From assembly GCF_037976825.1 (NCBI RefSeq), contig NZ_CP150269.1, positions 1,469,501 through 1,533,500 on the forward strand: DNA of 64,000 bases, in the 5' to 3' direction. Shown piece after piece: positions 7,517-15,874 of this stretch. This DNA is from Paenibacillus sp. FSL K6-1330 (lineage in GTDB: Bacteria; Bacillota; Bacilli; Paenibacillales; Paenibacillaceae). Below the pieces are notes generated by a model. The model ran no database searches. It saw nothing but the letters and a program-made list of their open reading frames with translations, and was not told the origin of the DNA. Position numbers and translations under genes: made by a program. Positions within the stretch are counted from its first letter, which is position 1, and the number at the start of each line of letters is the position of its first letter.

Positions 7517-7545
7517 ATCATAACATTGGCTGCTATACCTGTCAA
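7517..7545 (-). promoter_or_regulatory. Sigma-A promoter for the msr(D)-like leader transcript
   Basis: On the minus strand TTGACA (7545-7540) and TATGAT (7522-7517) are separated by exactly 17 bases. A transcript would start near 7510, giving a leader of about 405 nt with two small ORFs. Confidence 0.85.
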
Positions 7546-7678
7546 TACAATAGAGTGCAGCCACAATAACGAGTAGATGTGAGCAGACCCTTAGATCGCT
7601 AGAAGAACTTGACCTGTTGTTGAAAAGGGTGCTTGGTTTTGAATTGTATTTTCTGATTCTGGATTTTTAATAGGTCGC

Positions 7679-8086
7679 TTAGCCATCGCTCTGACTATTT
7701 TGACCATCCTCTTCAGGATCCTGCGATTGTAAACGAATATCAACAATTCTATTTTTATAAGTTGCTCCCCAACTCTTCATGGATAAAATGATCGGTTCCA
7801 ATGTCTTTCCGAATTCAGTAAGCGAATATTCCACTTTAGGTGGTACCTGTTTATATACTTCGCGATGAATAATGCCATCCCGCTCAAGCTCCCGAAGCTG
7901 CAGCGTGAGCATGAACTGCGTAATGGCCGGGTACAGGCGGCGGAATTCACTAAATCTTTTCGGACCTTCAATGAGGTGATAGAGAATAATACCTTTCCAT
8001 TTTCCCCCGATAACTTCCAGAGTTGTTTCAACAGGACACCCTTCTGTACTTGGAATCACATGGTTCTTATGTTTACGATCGCTCAA
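7679..8086 (-). CDS. HxlR-family transcriptional regulator
   Basis: A 135-residue winged-helix regulator. The signature [21 protein letters not shown] is followed by the recognition helix region ([20 protein letters not shown]) and the beta-wing [15 protein letters not shown]. The chosen start is TTG at 8086, 9 bases after GGGAGGG; an in-frame TTG 18 bases earlier lacks such a site. Cys17 sits just before the DNA-binding domain, where redox-sensing relatives such as YodB, CatR and HypR carry their reactive cysteine. It is divergent from an EamA exporter, which it probably regulates. The acidic/Gln tail is family-atypical. Confidence 0.9.
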   Translation of the reverse strand: MSDRKHKNHVIPSTEGCPVETTLEVIGGKWKGIILYHLIEGPKRFSEFRRLYPAITQFMLTLQLRELERDGIIHREVYKQVPPKVEYSLTEFGKTLEPIILSMKSWGATYKNRIVDIRLQSQDPEEDGQNSQSDG

Positions 8087-8248
8087 ACCCCTTATCCCTC
8101 CCAATAGTTCAATAATTAATACTATATAATAAAATTATGCGTACTTCTCAAATCTTTATATATATTCTATTATAAACCCGTGTTAAGTTCAATTCATTTG
8201 GGCAAGGTTCGAACGGCACAAAATGAACAGAGAGAAGGATGTTGAGTC

Positions 8249-9154
8249 ATGAATTTGAAAGGGTTGTTCATTGGGTTACTTTTTACGGTTTTATATGCTT
8301 CGGGGGCCATTATCATGAAAATTGGTCTGCTCTCAGCGTCTCCATTAACATTAGCCACATTACGTTTTCTGATCGCCGGGGTGCTGCTACTGGTCTTTAT
8401 TTATGGATTTAGAAAGGGGAAATACCCTTTACCTAACAAAAGAGAGTGGGGCGTTTTACTGCTTCTGGGTTTGCTGAATACCTCGTTGTTTGTTGGTCTA
8501 GGCAACTTAGCGCTTCGAACCATTTCCGCCGGGATATTCAATCTCTTTCTACCCATAAATCCTTTTGTCTTTGCGCTTTTTTCCCTAATCTTCATGGGGA
8601 AAAACATTCGTGCAAAAGAATGGATGGGTATGGCTGTTTCTGCCATAGGTCTATTCATCGCAACCTACCCATCATTGGCAAACAGTCATGCCTCCTTAAG
8701 CGGCATTTTATTACTTGTTTTGGCGATGGTTTCGATGGCTGTTGGAAGTCTCGTCTTTAAAAAGGCCAATCTTCAATTGCCTAATCTTGTGATCAACGCT
8801 TGGCAGGTATTCATTGGCGGAATGATTATTATGATTCCTGCTCTCTTCCTAGAGTCTGGAAATCCGGTCAATGTGGACGCTCATCTAGTCGAATACTTGA
8901 TCTGGTCCGTCTTCGGTCTCTCCATTTTTAGCATGGGTCTCTGGTTTTATTTATTGAAACAAGATGCCGTTAAAGCAAACAACTGGCTACTTTTAAATCC
9001 TGTCGCGGGCTATATCCTGGCAGCCATCATCCTGGGTGAACCGCTTACGTGGTACTCGGTCGTAGCCACCATCGTTGTGCTTTTCGGATTGTACTTGTCA
9101 GGAAATTTTCGCATCAAACAAACGAAGGGGAAAATGATAGAACAAACGGAATAA
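8249..9154 (+). CDS. EamA/DMT-superfamily transporter
   Basis: A 301-residue membrane protein with ten predicted helices in two EamA repeats (roughly residues 5-135 and 148-285), the layout of drug/metabolite exporters such as RhaT/YdcZ relatives. The internal repeat is visible in FLIAGVLLLVFIYGFRK and the later GEPLTWYSVVATIVVLFGLYL hairpin. The ATG follows AAGGA-type spacing (8235-8249). It is divergent from the HxlR regulator and is followed by its own terminator. Substrate unknown; export of an amino acid, metabolite or toxic compound is typical. Confidence 0.9.
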   Translation: MNLKGLFIGLLFTVLYASGAIIMKIGLLSASPLTLATLRFLIAGVLLLVFIYGFRKGKYPLPNKREWGVLLLLGLLNTSLFVGLGNLALRTISAGIFNLFLPINPFVFALFSLIFMGKNIRAKEWMGMAVSAIGLFIATYPSLANSHASLSGILLLVLAMVSMAVGSLVFKKANLQLPNLVINAWQVFIGGMIIMIPALFLESGNPVNVDAHLVEYLIWSVFGLSIFSMGLWFYLLKQDAVKANNWLLLNPVAGYILAAIILGEPLTWYSVVATIVVLFGLYLSGNFRIKQTKGKMIEQTE

Positions 9155-9208
9155 TATCCTTACTTAAAAGGTAAAGCTAAAGTTTTAAGAAAATCTGATT
9201 CAATGAAT

Positions 9209-9258
9209 AAGAGAGCTTGTTTTGATCAATCTTTTTTCAAAACAAGCTCTCTTTTTTG
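9209..9258 (+). terminator. Rho-independent terminator after EamA gene
   Basis: AAGAGAGCTTGTTTTG pairs with CAAAACAAGCTCTCTT and is followed by a T-run. Confidence 0.9.
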
Positions 9259-9284
9259 TTCATTTATCAATTTGGTAAAGCAAT

Positions 9285-9312
9285 TAAAAAACTCCCGCAT
9301 AATCAGGAGTTA
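9285..9312 (-). terminator. Probable terminator for the XRE gene
   Basis: Read leftwards, AACTCC and GGAGTT form a 6-bp stem followed by six T residues, 70 bases beyond the end of the XRE regulator gene. Confidence 0.5.
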
Positions 9313-9382
9313 GTTATCGTATTAAAACGCTGACTTAAAGAATCGTATAAGAAAGATAGATATCTTTTGTAATGTTCATTCT

Positions 9383-9703
9383 TTATTTCCGATATAACTC
9401 TTTAAGGATGTTTAATCCTTTTAATTGGTTTTCTTCATCTTGTTGTAATAGCAGCGAGTTAATTTCTAATATGATCTCATTATCTTTTTTACCTAATGAC
9501 ATAAAGTCAAAGAAGTCGATGTTTAGCGCTATTGTAATTTTCTCGAGGGTTTGTATAGTGAAATTGCCTTCTCCTCTTTCCAGCCTGCCTATATAGCTAA
9601 ACGAGGACCCGATTTTTTCGGCAAGCTCCTCTTGAGTTAAGTTCTGGTTTTTTCTTATTTCTCGTATAGCAATTCCCAATCTCTCTGCAACCGATTTTTC
9701 CAT
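9383..9703 (-). CDS. XRE-family DNA-binding regulator
   Basis: A 106-residue protein. Residues 6-66 are a complete lambda-repressor-type helix-turn-helix (LGIAIREIRKNQNLTQEELAEK, then SYIGRLERGEGNFTIQTLEKIAxAL-like). A charged helical tail of about 40 residues, suited to dimerisation, follows. The ATG has AGGAG upstream. It is divergent from the larger XRE-type protein at 10003. The shared region carries two direct AAAAGTTTCAT repeats that could be its operator. Similar small XRE proteins control mobile elements, competence or toxin-antitoxin genes; nothing here decides which. Confidence 0.88.
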   Translation of the reverse strand: MEKSVAERLGIAIREIRKNQNLTQEELAEKIGSSFSYIGRLERGEGNFTIQTLEKITIALNIDFFDFMSLGKKDNEIILEINSLLLQQDEENQLKGLNILKELYRK

Positions 9704-9765
9704 ATATGTATCGACTCCTCTTATATAAGAAGTGTAGACAAAAGATAGTTAATATTGGAGTCACT

Positions 9766-9808
9766 AAAAGTTTCATTATACATTAATTATTGTCCTTAAA
9801 AGTTTCAT
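9766..9808. repeat. Direct repeats AAAAGTTTCAT, candidate operator
   Basis: Two exact 11-base copies (9766-9776 and 9798-9808) are spaced 32 bases start to start, about three helical turns. They lie between two divergent XRE-type genes, upstream of the promoter at 9908. Confidence 0.4.
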
Positions 9809-9907
9809 GTGTTAAATTGTAAATGTATTCAAGTATGGCATGTGATTGCAAAAGGTATTCTTTTAGCAAAGTGAGTTATTGTGTGCAATACTAACTTTAA
9901 GCATTAA

Positions 9908-9936
9908 TTGACAGGTGTTAGACTCATTTATACTAT
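9908..9936 (+). promoter_or_regulatory. Sigma-A promoter of the 10003 gene
   Basis: TTGACA and TACTAT are separated by 17 bases, 67 bases upstream of the TTG start. Confidence 0.75.
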
Positions 9937-10002
9937 TACTATAGAGTCATACTAAATTATGGATGTTCGGTATGCGGATATTCTTATTGGAGGTTGTTTG
10001 AA

Positions 10003-11376
10003 TTGATACATACAACCACGATACGATCAGAATTGGATTTTCACCTGAAAAAGACGGGATTAACTATAAATCAATTTGCGGAACGATCAAAAATTAACTC
10101 AGGGACGTTAAGCACTATTATTAAGGGTGTGCGCCCCATTGCTATGCAGCAATTAGATCGAATGGTATCGGCGATGGGACTTCCCGAAGGCAGCTTTTAT
10201 GAGCTGTATGCGGATGAATGTTTTGCTTATCCGCTGAATTGGCGAAGACTAAAGCCATTTTTGTACCGCTGTGCCGAACTGGATAAGCTGGAGTTAATTC
10301 AGAAGGTTGTTCGATACATGACGGATAACCTAGCTTATGTGCCGATGCTTTATGACACAGCAGAGGATTTGTTTAATCAGGGTAAAAATTCAGCTGCCTC
10401 AATTATTTACGAATCAGTAGCCGAGAGTGAGAAATATCAACATTCTGAACGGTTAGCTCTGTGCCATTATCGACTGTTTACAATCTCATTAGGTCATGAC
10501 CAGGAAAAAAATCTTCGGGCAGCCACCAAATTTGAGGAATTCGTCGAACGTTTAGATGAAGTGGATCAGCTTGATGCACTAAAAGATTTGGCCAATGTAT
10601 ACTGCTCTCTGCGCCATTGGAGTAAGGTTGATATGTTGGCTAAAGAGATGGGACGAAAGGCAAAGATTCAATATGCTTTTAAATATGGGAAGGATGGCAT
10701 TCGCTATCATCATGATAAAGAGCCCCAAAAGCCATTGTTTTTATATATCATTTATTCATATTTGATGTGTTCAGCTGTCTGTGATGAGTCTGGTGATTAT
10801 GAGCAGGCATTACGATATGTGGCATTATATTCCGACTTGAGCTGGGTTAAAGAGGACTCGGAAGAAGCACTTGCGATTAAAGATAATTTTAAAATGTGGG
10901 CTATAGCGAATACATATTTATATAAGGTAATGATGGGTGATTTTGAAATTATTGCTGAATATGTGGGATTTATTGAAACAAAAGAAGATGAAATCCTGCC
11001 TGCGTTAACCAAGATTTTTCAAGCTGCTAATCGTTTTCAGTTCGATATAGATCATGTTTTACTAAAGTTTGAAGATCATATTTTATCATTAAATCAAAAG
11101 GACGACGGTACATATAATTATTTAGTAAGGGCAGAGCGATATGTGCGGTTTCAGGCCGAACTGTCACGTTATTATTTTACAAAAGGAAGATATGATGAGG
11201 GAGCTAGAAGTGCTTTAGATGGGCTTGCGTCTGCTATTAAAATTCGCAATGAAAATGCGACACTGCAATGTGTAAAATTATTTGAACAATTCAGACATGG
11301 AGTATCTGATGAAGATCAGCAACGTTATGACAATTTATGGGAACGGTTGGAGTATCGTGGTCTTAACGGTTGGTAA
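10003..11376 (+). CDS. XRE-type regulator with long TPR-like helical domain (RRNPP-like)
   Basis: A 457-residue cytoplasmic protein. An N-terminal helix-turn-helix (about residues 5-65: LDFHLKKTGLTINQFAERSKINSGTLSTIIKGVRP) is followed by about 380 helical residues with TPR-like helix pairs (for example RVYEQALRYVALYSDLSW-type segments and the C-terminal AERYVRFQAELSRYYFTKGRY). This is the architecture of quorum-peptide regulators such as PlcR, Rgg, AimR and NprR. No small exported peptide gene is evident directly downstream. TTG at 10003, 9 bases after GGAGG, is preferred over the TTG abutting the ribosome site. Peptide sensing is inference from domain layout. Confidence 0.7.
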   Translation: MIHTTTIRSELDFHLKKTGLTINQFAERSKINSGTLSTIIKGVRPIAMQQLDRMVSAMGLPEGSFYELYADECFAYPLNWRRLKPFLYRCAELDKLELIQKVVRYMTDNLAYVPMLYDTAEDLFNQGKNSAASIIYESVAESEKYQHSERLALCHYRLFTISLGHDQEKNLRAATKFEEFVERLDEVDQLDALKDLANVYCSLRHWSKVDMLAKEMGRKAKIQYAFKYGKDGIRYHHDKEPQKPLFLYIIYSYLMCSAVCDESGDYEQALRYVALYSDLSWVKEDSEEALAIKDNFKMWAIANTYLYKVMMGDFEIIAEYVGFIETKEDEILPALTKIFQAANRFQFDIDHVLLKFEDHILSLNQKDDGTYNYLVRAERYVRFQAELSRYYFTKGRYDEGARSALDGLASAIKIRNENATLQCVKLFEQFRHGVSDEDQQRYDNLWERLEYRGLNGW

Positions 11377-11442
11377 TTCCATAAGGTAATTTGTTGGATA
11401 TAGGAGAGTGCCTGGACTAAAAGCACATGAATGGATGATAAT

Positions 11443-11490
11443 AAAAACCAAGCATTTACAGGGATTGCCCCCTAAATGCTTGGTTTTTTT
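11443..11490 (+). terminator. Rho-independent terminator
   Basis: A 16-bp stem (AAAAACCAAGCATTTA / TAAATGCTTGGTTTTT) with a T-run ends the regulator transcript. Confidence 0.92.
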
Positions 11491-11497
11491 CTGTTCA

Positions 11498-11575
11498 TTA
11501 TTTCAGCAGCTTCTCCAACTGTTCTTGCACCCAGATAGGATCATATTCATGGGTCCAGGTTGTTCCCCCCACCTC
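11498..11575 (-). pseudogene. Possible C-terminal gene fragment
   Basis: The minus strand reads VGGTTWTHEYDPIWVQEQLE and then KLLK before a TAA at 11498. The peptide looks like a real enzyme C-terminus, but upstream the frame dissolves into low-complexity sequence and there is no start. It lies in the gap between the regulator terminator and the fucosidase gene. The family is not identified. Confidence 0.25.
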
Positions 11576-11685
11576 AACAAAACACAACCCCAACCCAAAA
11601 AAACAAAGAGGCTGCACCAGCGTTACTTCTATAATGGAGGTTATTAGACAGTTGAGCCAATGGCAAGTAAGTGAGGAGGGTACGC

Positions 11686-13497
11686 ATGAAGCGGGATGAA
11701 TACATGGATGGGGCAGGACTGGAGCAGGAAAGGTCGAATGCTCTTATAAGCGATAAGCTGGTAAGTGATCATGATAGTAACCGTCAGATAGCCTGGTGGA
11801 GGGAAGCACGCTTTGGGCTTTTTGTGCATTGGGGGCCTTATTCGATACTGGGCGGGATGTGGAACGGTGAACGGGTGGATGCCAATTATGCGGAGCATAT
11901 CCAGTTAAGGGGAAAGATTCCGGTGACCGAGTATGCGGAGGCCGCAGCCGGGATGAACCCGGAGGCTTTCGATGCGCATGAATGGGTTGCGCTGGCCAAG
12001 CGGTCCGGAGCAAAATATGTTATCGTGACGGCCAAGCATCATGATGGGTTTGCGATGTACGATTCCAAGGTCAGCGATTATTCGATTACTCGTCATGCTA
12101 ATTTTCCGAGAGATCCGATCAAGGAACTGGCAGAGGCCTGCGAAGCAGAGGGGATTCGCCTGGGAATCTATTATTCCCATGCCATGGACTGGCATCACCC
12201 GGATTCGCAGGGGAACACGCTGGATTACCCGGGGAATATCGGCGCATGGGATCAACTGGAGGAATGGATCGGAGATGACGATAAGCGGGAACGCTTCGAG
12301 CGTTACCTTCACGAGAAGGCTCTCCCTCAAGTTGAGGAGCTGCTGACCGACTATGGCCCGATTGGGTTGATGTGGTTTGATTGCGGTCATAAGATCAGCG
12401 ACGAGCATGCCGTGTGGTTCTATGATCTGGTACGCCGGCTGCAGCCGGATTGCTTGATTAACAAGCGGCTGCGGGATGACCGATTTGCGGATTACGGCAA
12501 TCCGCATGATAACCAGCTCCGGTTCCACCCGGTGCAGCGGGACTGGGAATCGATTCATACGCTGAATGATTCCTGGGGGTTCCGATATGACGATGACCAT
12601 TGGAAGAGTCCGGACGAATTGATCGAACAGCTGCTGCGCGTGGCAGCCACAAACGGTAATCTGGTACTGAATGTCGGGCCGCTCGGAGACGGAGCGATTG
12701 ACGATACATCGAGAAGTCTGCTGGAGACGGTGGGCAGCTTCTTGGAACGGAACGGCGAGGCGATATACGGCACGAGCGGCAGTCCGATTGGTACGCCACA
12801 GTGGGGTTATTGCACATGGAAGCCGGATGAGAATCTCTTGTACCTGCTGGTGAGAGAATGGCCTCAGGACGGTTTCTTGATCCTGCCTGGTCTCGCTAGC
12901 GGAGTTCAATATGCGAGGCCTATCGGAGCGAAGGCGAAGGTGGGCCACCTGCCGTTCCGAAAGCTTGGGCCGTGGGACTGGCAGATTGATGTGCGTTCGG
13001 TACCTCAGGACGCCTATGCGACTGTGGTTGAGCTGAAGCTGGATGGAGCGCTGGAGACGAATCTCACTCCGAGGTTCATATCTCAGATGGCGAATACGTT
13101 CTGGGCTTATGATGGCATTATCGAGGGCGATGGCCTGCGATACGATAATGGAAAACGTGGTCATGATGGCGTTACCGGTTGGACCGCTCCAAATGCGGCT
13201 GTTCAATGGACGTTCCGTTCAGAGGAAGAAGTGCCCGTCCAGTGCCGAGTGATCGTCACCTTGGCCGCTGGAGCGGATCAGGCAGGAGGACGTTATGAGT
13301 TGTCTCTGGATGGACAAAAGCTGACTTGTACCGCTTTCGATACGGGTGGGGACGGATGCTGGGGAGAATTTGAAATGGGTCAACTGACCATTCTCTCGGC
13401 AGGCGTACATCGTCTTGAAGTACGGGGACTATTGCTGGTTTCTGATTCATTAATGAATTTGCGCAAGGTTACGCTATTGCCAATGGAGAGGGAGTGA
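11686..13497 (+). CDS. GH29 alpha-L-fucosidase
   Basis: A 603-residue intracellular glycosidase with no signal peptide. The GH29 (beta/alpha)8 barrel starts at WWREARFGLFVHWGPYS near residue 37 and includes YVIVTAKHHDGFAMYDS near 107-123. GLMWFDCGH follows; its Asp (about residue 232) is the expected catalytic nucleophile. The barrel ends with VLNVGPLGDGAIDD near 330, and about 200 residues of C-terminal beta-sandwich follow. It releases alpha-linked L-fucose with retention. ATG 11686 is 5 bases after GAGGAGGG and is preferred over an in-frame GTG that overlaps the ribosome site. It is the first gene of the sugar locus, and the next gene starts 7 bases after its stop. Confidence 0.93.
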   Translation: MKRDEYMDGAGLEQERSNALISDKLVSDHDSNRQIAWWREARFGLFVHWGPYSILGGMWNGERVDANYAEHIQLRGKIPVTEYAEAAAGMNPEAFDAHEWVALAKRSGAKYVIVTAKHHDGFAMYDSKVSDYSITRHANFPRDPIKELAEACEAEGIRLGIYYSHAMDWHHPDSQGNTLDYPGNIGAWDQLEEWIGDDDKRERFERYLHEKALPQVEELLTDYGPIGLMWFDCGHKISDEHAVWFYDLVRRLQPDCLINKRLRDDRFADYGNPHDNQLRFHPVQRDWESIHTLNDSWGFRYDDDHWKSPDELIEQLLRVAATNGNLVLNVGPLGDGAIDDTSRSLLETVGSFLERNGEAIYGTSGSPIGTPQWGYCTWKPDENLLYLLVREWPQDGFLILPGLASGVQYARPIGAKAKVGHLPFRKLGPWDWQIDVRSVPQDAYATVVELKLDGALETNLTPRFISQMANTFWAYDGIIEGDGLRYDNGKRGHDGVTGWTAPNAAVQWTFRSEEEVPVQCRVIVTLAAGADQAGGRYELSLDGQKLTCTAFDTGGDGCWGEFEMGQLTILSAGVHRLEVRGLLLVSDSLMNLRKVTLLPMERE

Positions 13498-13504
13498 GGA
13501 ATCA

Positions 13505-14539
13505 ATGAAAATCGTATTTGATCCTGCACCGGTTGGAGGAGGCTTTCGAATGCCGGGATATTGGATATGGTGCGGCAGCGTTATCCAGGGTGAGGATGGC
13601 CGGTACCATATGTTTGCTTCGCGCTGGCCGAAATCATTGCCTATGCATCCCGGCTGGCTTGCGGCCTCGGAGATCGTCCGTGCGGTCTCCGACCATCCGG
13701 CCGGGCCGTATGTATACGAGGAGACGGTACTCGGGGCCAGATCCCCGGCCTATTGGGACGGATGCAGCGTGCACAACCCGCATATCGTGAAGGTTGAGGG
13801 CTCATACCTCCTCTATTACATGGGCACGACGTTTCCGTTTCCCCTACCTGAAGAAGGGGAGCCTCTGCTTCCGAATGATCCGCTCGTCGTGGCTGCCAGG
13901 GCGAACAAACGGATCGGGGTTGCGACCGCTCCTTCCATAACCGGCCCTTGGACACGGAGGGACCATCCGGTTCTGTTGCCGCGTCCGAATCATTTTGACA
14001 GCTTCTTGGTGTCTAATCCTGCCCCCTGTGTTCATGAGGACGGTTCGGTGAAGCTCATCTATAAATCTCGTCCCTATGAAGGGCATTCTTATGGCAACAT
14101 GCAGTTGGGCTTGGCCTGCGCCGAATCGGTGTACGGTCCTTACACCCGTCAGCCTGAACCGCTGTTTCCCCCAGCGATTCATATTGAAGACCCCTTCATT
14201 TGGCGTACGGCACGCGGGTACGAAATGATTGCCAAGGACATGGACGGCTCCATCTGCGGGGAGCGCTATAGCGGAGTCCATGCGTGGTCAGCGAACGGGG
14301 AACAGTGGAAGATGACAACCAAACCAGGGGAACCCGTGTACTCTCGCAGAGTACGGTGGGACGATGGCACGGAACGGTTGATGGGTAACCTCGAACGCCC
14401 GTTTTTGCTTATGGAGGACGGTCGTCCGGCCTGGATGTTTGCTGCGACTTCAGACGGGAGCCGCGGGTTTTACGATTGTACGGAGACCTGGAACATGGCG
14501 ATTCCGATTCGGGAGATTACGGAGAACGACGACGAATAA
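13505..14539 (+). CDS. Five-blade beta-propeller glycoside hydrolase (GH43-like)
   Basis: A 344-residue cytoplasmic protein with the repeated blade pattern of clan GH-F-type five-blade propellers: YHMFASRWPK near residue 35, WDGCSVHNPHIVKVEGSYLL near 82, SNPAPCVHEDGSVKLIYKSR near 165 and HIEDPFIWRTARGYEM near 220. The acidic residues in these blades (the Asp in IEDPF, for example) are candidates for catalysis. I cannot assign the exact family (GH43, GH117 or a relative) or the sugar. It is translationally adjacent to GH29 (7 bases) with GGAGTGAGG before the ATG, so it probably acts on the same imported fucosylated oligosaccharide. Confidence 0.75.
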   Translation: MKIVFDPAPVGGGFRMPGYWIWCGSVIQGEDGRYHMFASRWPKSLPMHPGWLAASEIVRAVSDHPAGPYVYEETVLGARSPAYWDGCSVHNPHIVKVEGSYLLYYMGTTFPFPLPEEGEPLLPNDPLVVAARANKRIGVATAPSITGPWTRRDHPVLLPRPNHFDSFLVSNPAPCVHEDGSVKLIYKSRPYEGHSYGNMQLGLACAESVYGPYTRQPEPLFPPAIHIEDPFIWRTARGYEMIAKDMDGSICGERYSGVHAWSANGEQWKMTTKPGEPVYSRRVRWDDGTERLMGNLERPFLLMEDGRPAWMFAATSDGSRGFYDCTETWNMAIPIREITENDDE

Positions 14540-14907
14540 GAGCGATCCATATCCGACTCGAAGCATGATAAACAGCACCTGAAACGGGTGGTCGACCACC
14601 GTCGTGCGATGCGCACCCGCACCATGCATGGGGAGTGTACGCGGTGAGAAATGTCCGATTACTCAGCGGCCCATGCTCTCATGTACGGCTGCGTTTTACT
14701 TCTCCGTTCATTTCCCCCATAAGCCCTTTTGCTTACCATGGCCGGATAGACCATGATAGCAGAAGGGCTTTTTTCTCTATTCCGCCTCAAATCCCCATCT
14801 TAAACACAATCGTAAAAAAACACATCGACAAACAAATGCCGCCATTGTTGCCAAGGCCCTCCGCTTATACGATGAATACGAAGGAAAACTTACAACGGGA
14901 GGTCCTT
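14540..14907. other. Intergenic leader between glycosidase and ABC genes
   Basis: The 370-base gap holds a perfect 14-base palindrome GGTGGTCGACCACC (14587-14600), neighbouring small palindromic motifs to about 14640, and the terminator at 14721. No convincing gene is present. The ABC operon must have its own promoter here or be reached by readthrough. Confidence 0.5.
14721..14775 (+). terminator. Rho-independent terminator
   Basis: AAGCCCTT pairs with AAGGGCTT, with a nested CCATGG/CCATG helix, followed by six T residues. It separates the glycosidase pair from the importer genes. Confidence 0.8.
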
Positions 14908-15858
14908 ATGGCGAACATCAACCCAAGCACGCGGCTAACACCGTCAGCGCGGAGCCGGGAATGGTTATCCAGCTTTCGCAAGTACAAGGCGATATACCTC
15001 ATCTCGATTCCGGGCATCCTCTATTTTTTGGTATTTAAATATGTCCCTTTATTTGGCAGCGCCATGGCTTTTCAGGAGTACAACTTATTCAAAGGCATAT
15101 GGGAAAGCCCATGGGTGGGGCTGGATCAGTTCTATCGCATGTTTCAGTACGAAGAGTTTCTGCGGATCTTCTGGAACACCCTTCTGATCGGGATGTACAG
15201 CATCGTATTTGCTTTTCCAATCCCGATCATTCTGGCCTTGCTGTTGAACGAGATTCGTCTTGTCCTGTATAAGCGGGTGCTGCAAACCGTTATCTACATG
15301 CCGCACTTTCTGTCCTGGGTCATTATCGGGGGGATTGCGGTAGGCATTCTATCTCCGACCACGGGCATCATCAATCAGATCCTGATGTGGGTGGGACTCG
15401 AACCGATTTACTTCCTTGGCGAGGAAGGCTATATTCGCAGCATTCTGATCGGCTCCGGCATTTGGAAGGAAGCGGGATGGGGGACGATCATTTACCTGGC
15501 GGCGCTGGCCGGGATCAATCCGGACCTGTATGAAGCTGCGCGCGTAGACGGCGCAAACCGGTGGCGCCAGACTCTGGCGATAACGATTCCGTCGATTCTG
15601 CCAACGATTATGATTCTGTTCCTGCTGAACATCGGCAATTTCCTTGATTTCGGGTTTGAGCGGGTGTTTGTGTTCCTGAATGCCTTGAACGAGAATAAGG
15701 GCGACATTCTGGATACATACATTTACCGCGTCGGTCTGCTCGGACAGCAGTACAGCTACACCACGGCCATCGGGCTGTTCAAATCTCTCATCGGGCTGCT
15801 GCTCATTGTGGGCGGAAACGCCATAAGCCGCAAAACGACCGGAAATTCCTTATACTAG
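14908..15858 (+). CDS. Sugar ABC transporter permease, LplB type
   Basis: A 316-residue inner-membrane permease of the MalF-like group found beside YesMN pairs in Paenibacillus. A cytosolic N-terminus is followed by six membrane helices starting at YLISIPGILYFLVFKYVP. The EAA loop EAARVDGANRWRQTLAITIP (near residues 211-230) contacts the ATPase. ATG 14908 follows GGGAGG by 5 bases; the longer upstream frame runs through a terminator and is not credible. It pairs with the next gene. No ATPase gene is present locally, so a shared MsmK/MsmX-type ATPase is likely. Confidence 0.93.
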   Translation: MANINPSTRLTPSARSREWLSSFRKYKAIYLISIPGILYFLVFKYVPLFGSAMAFQEYNLFKGIWESPWVGLDQFYRMFQYEEFLRIFWNTLLIGMYSIVFAFPIPIILALLLNEIRLVLYKRVLQTVIYMPHFLSWVIIGGIAVGILSPTTGIINQILMWVGLEPIYFLGEEGYIRSILIGSGIWKEAGWGTIIYLAALAGINPDLYEAARVDGANRWRQTLAITIPSILPTIMILFLLNIGNFLDFGFERVFVFLNALNENKGDILDTYIYRVGLLGQQYSYTTAIGLFKSLIGLLLIVGGNAISRKTTGNSLY

Positions 15859-15874
15859 GCAGGTGACCGAAAAC

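Noticed and set aside
11905..13206. 433-codon open frame on the minus strand
   Set aside because: It lies wholly antisense to the GH29 gene, has no ribosome site, and its product is rich in Arg, Ile and Pro without any family pattern. It is a codon-bias shadow of a GC-rich gene.
14620..14690. Group II intron domain V-like wording (GTACGCGGTGAGAAA ... TGTACGGCTGCG)
   Set aside because: The two halves do not pair as a domain V hairpin, and no reverse transcriptase or other intron domains are nearby.
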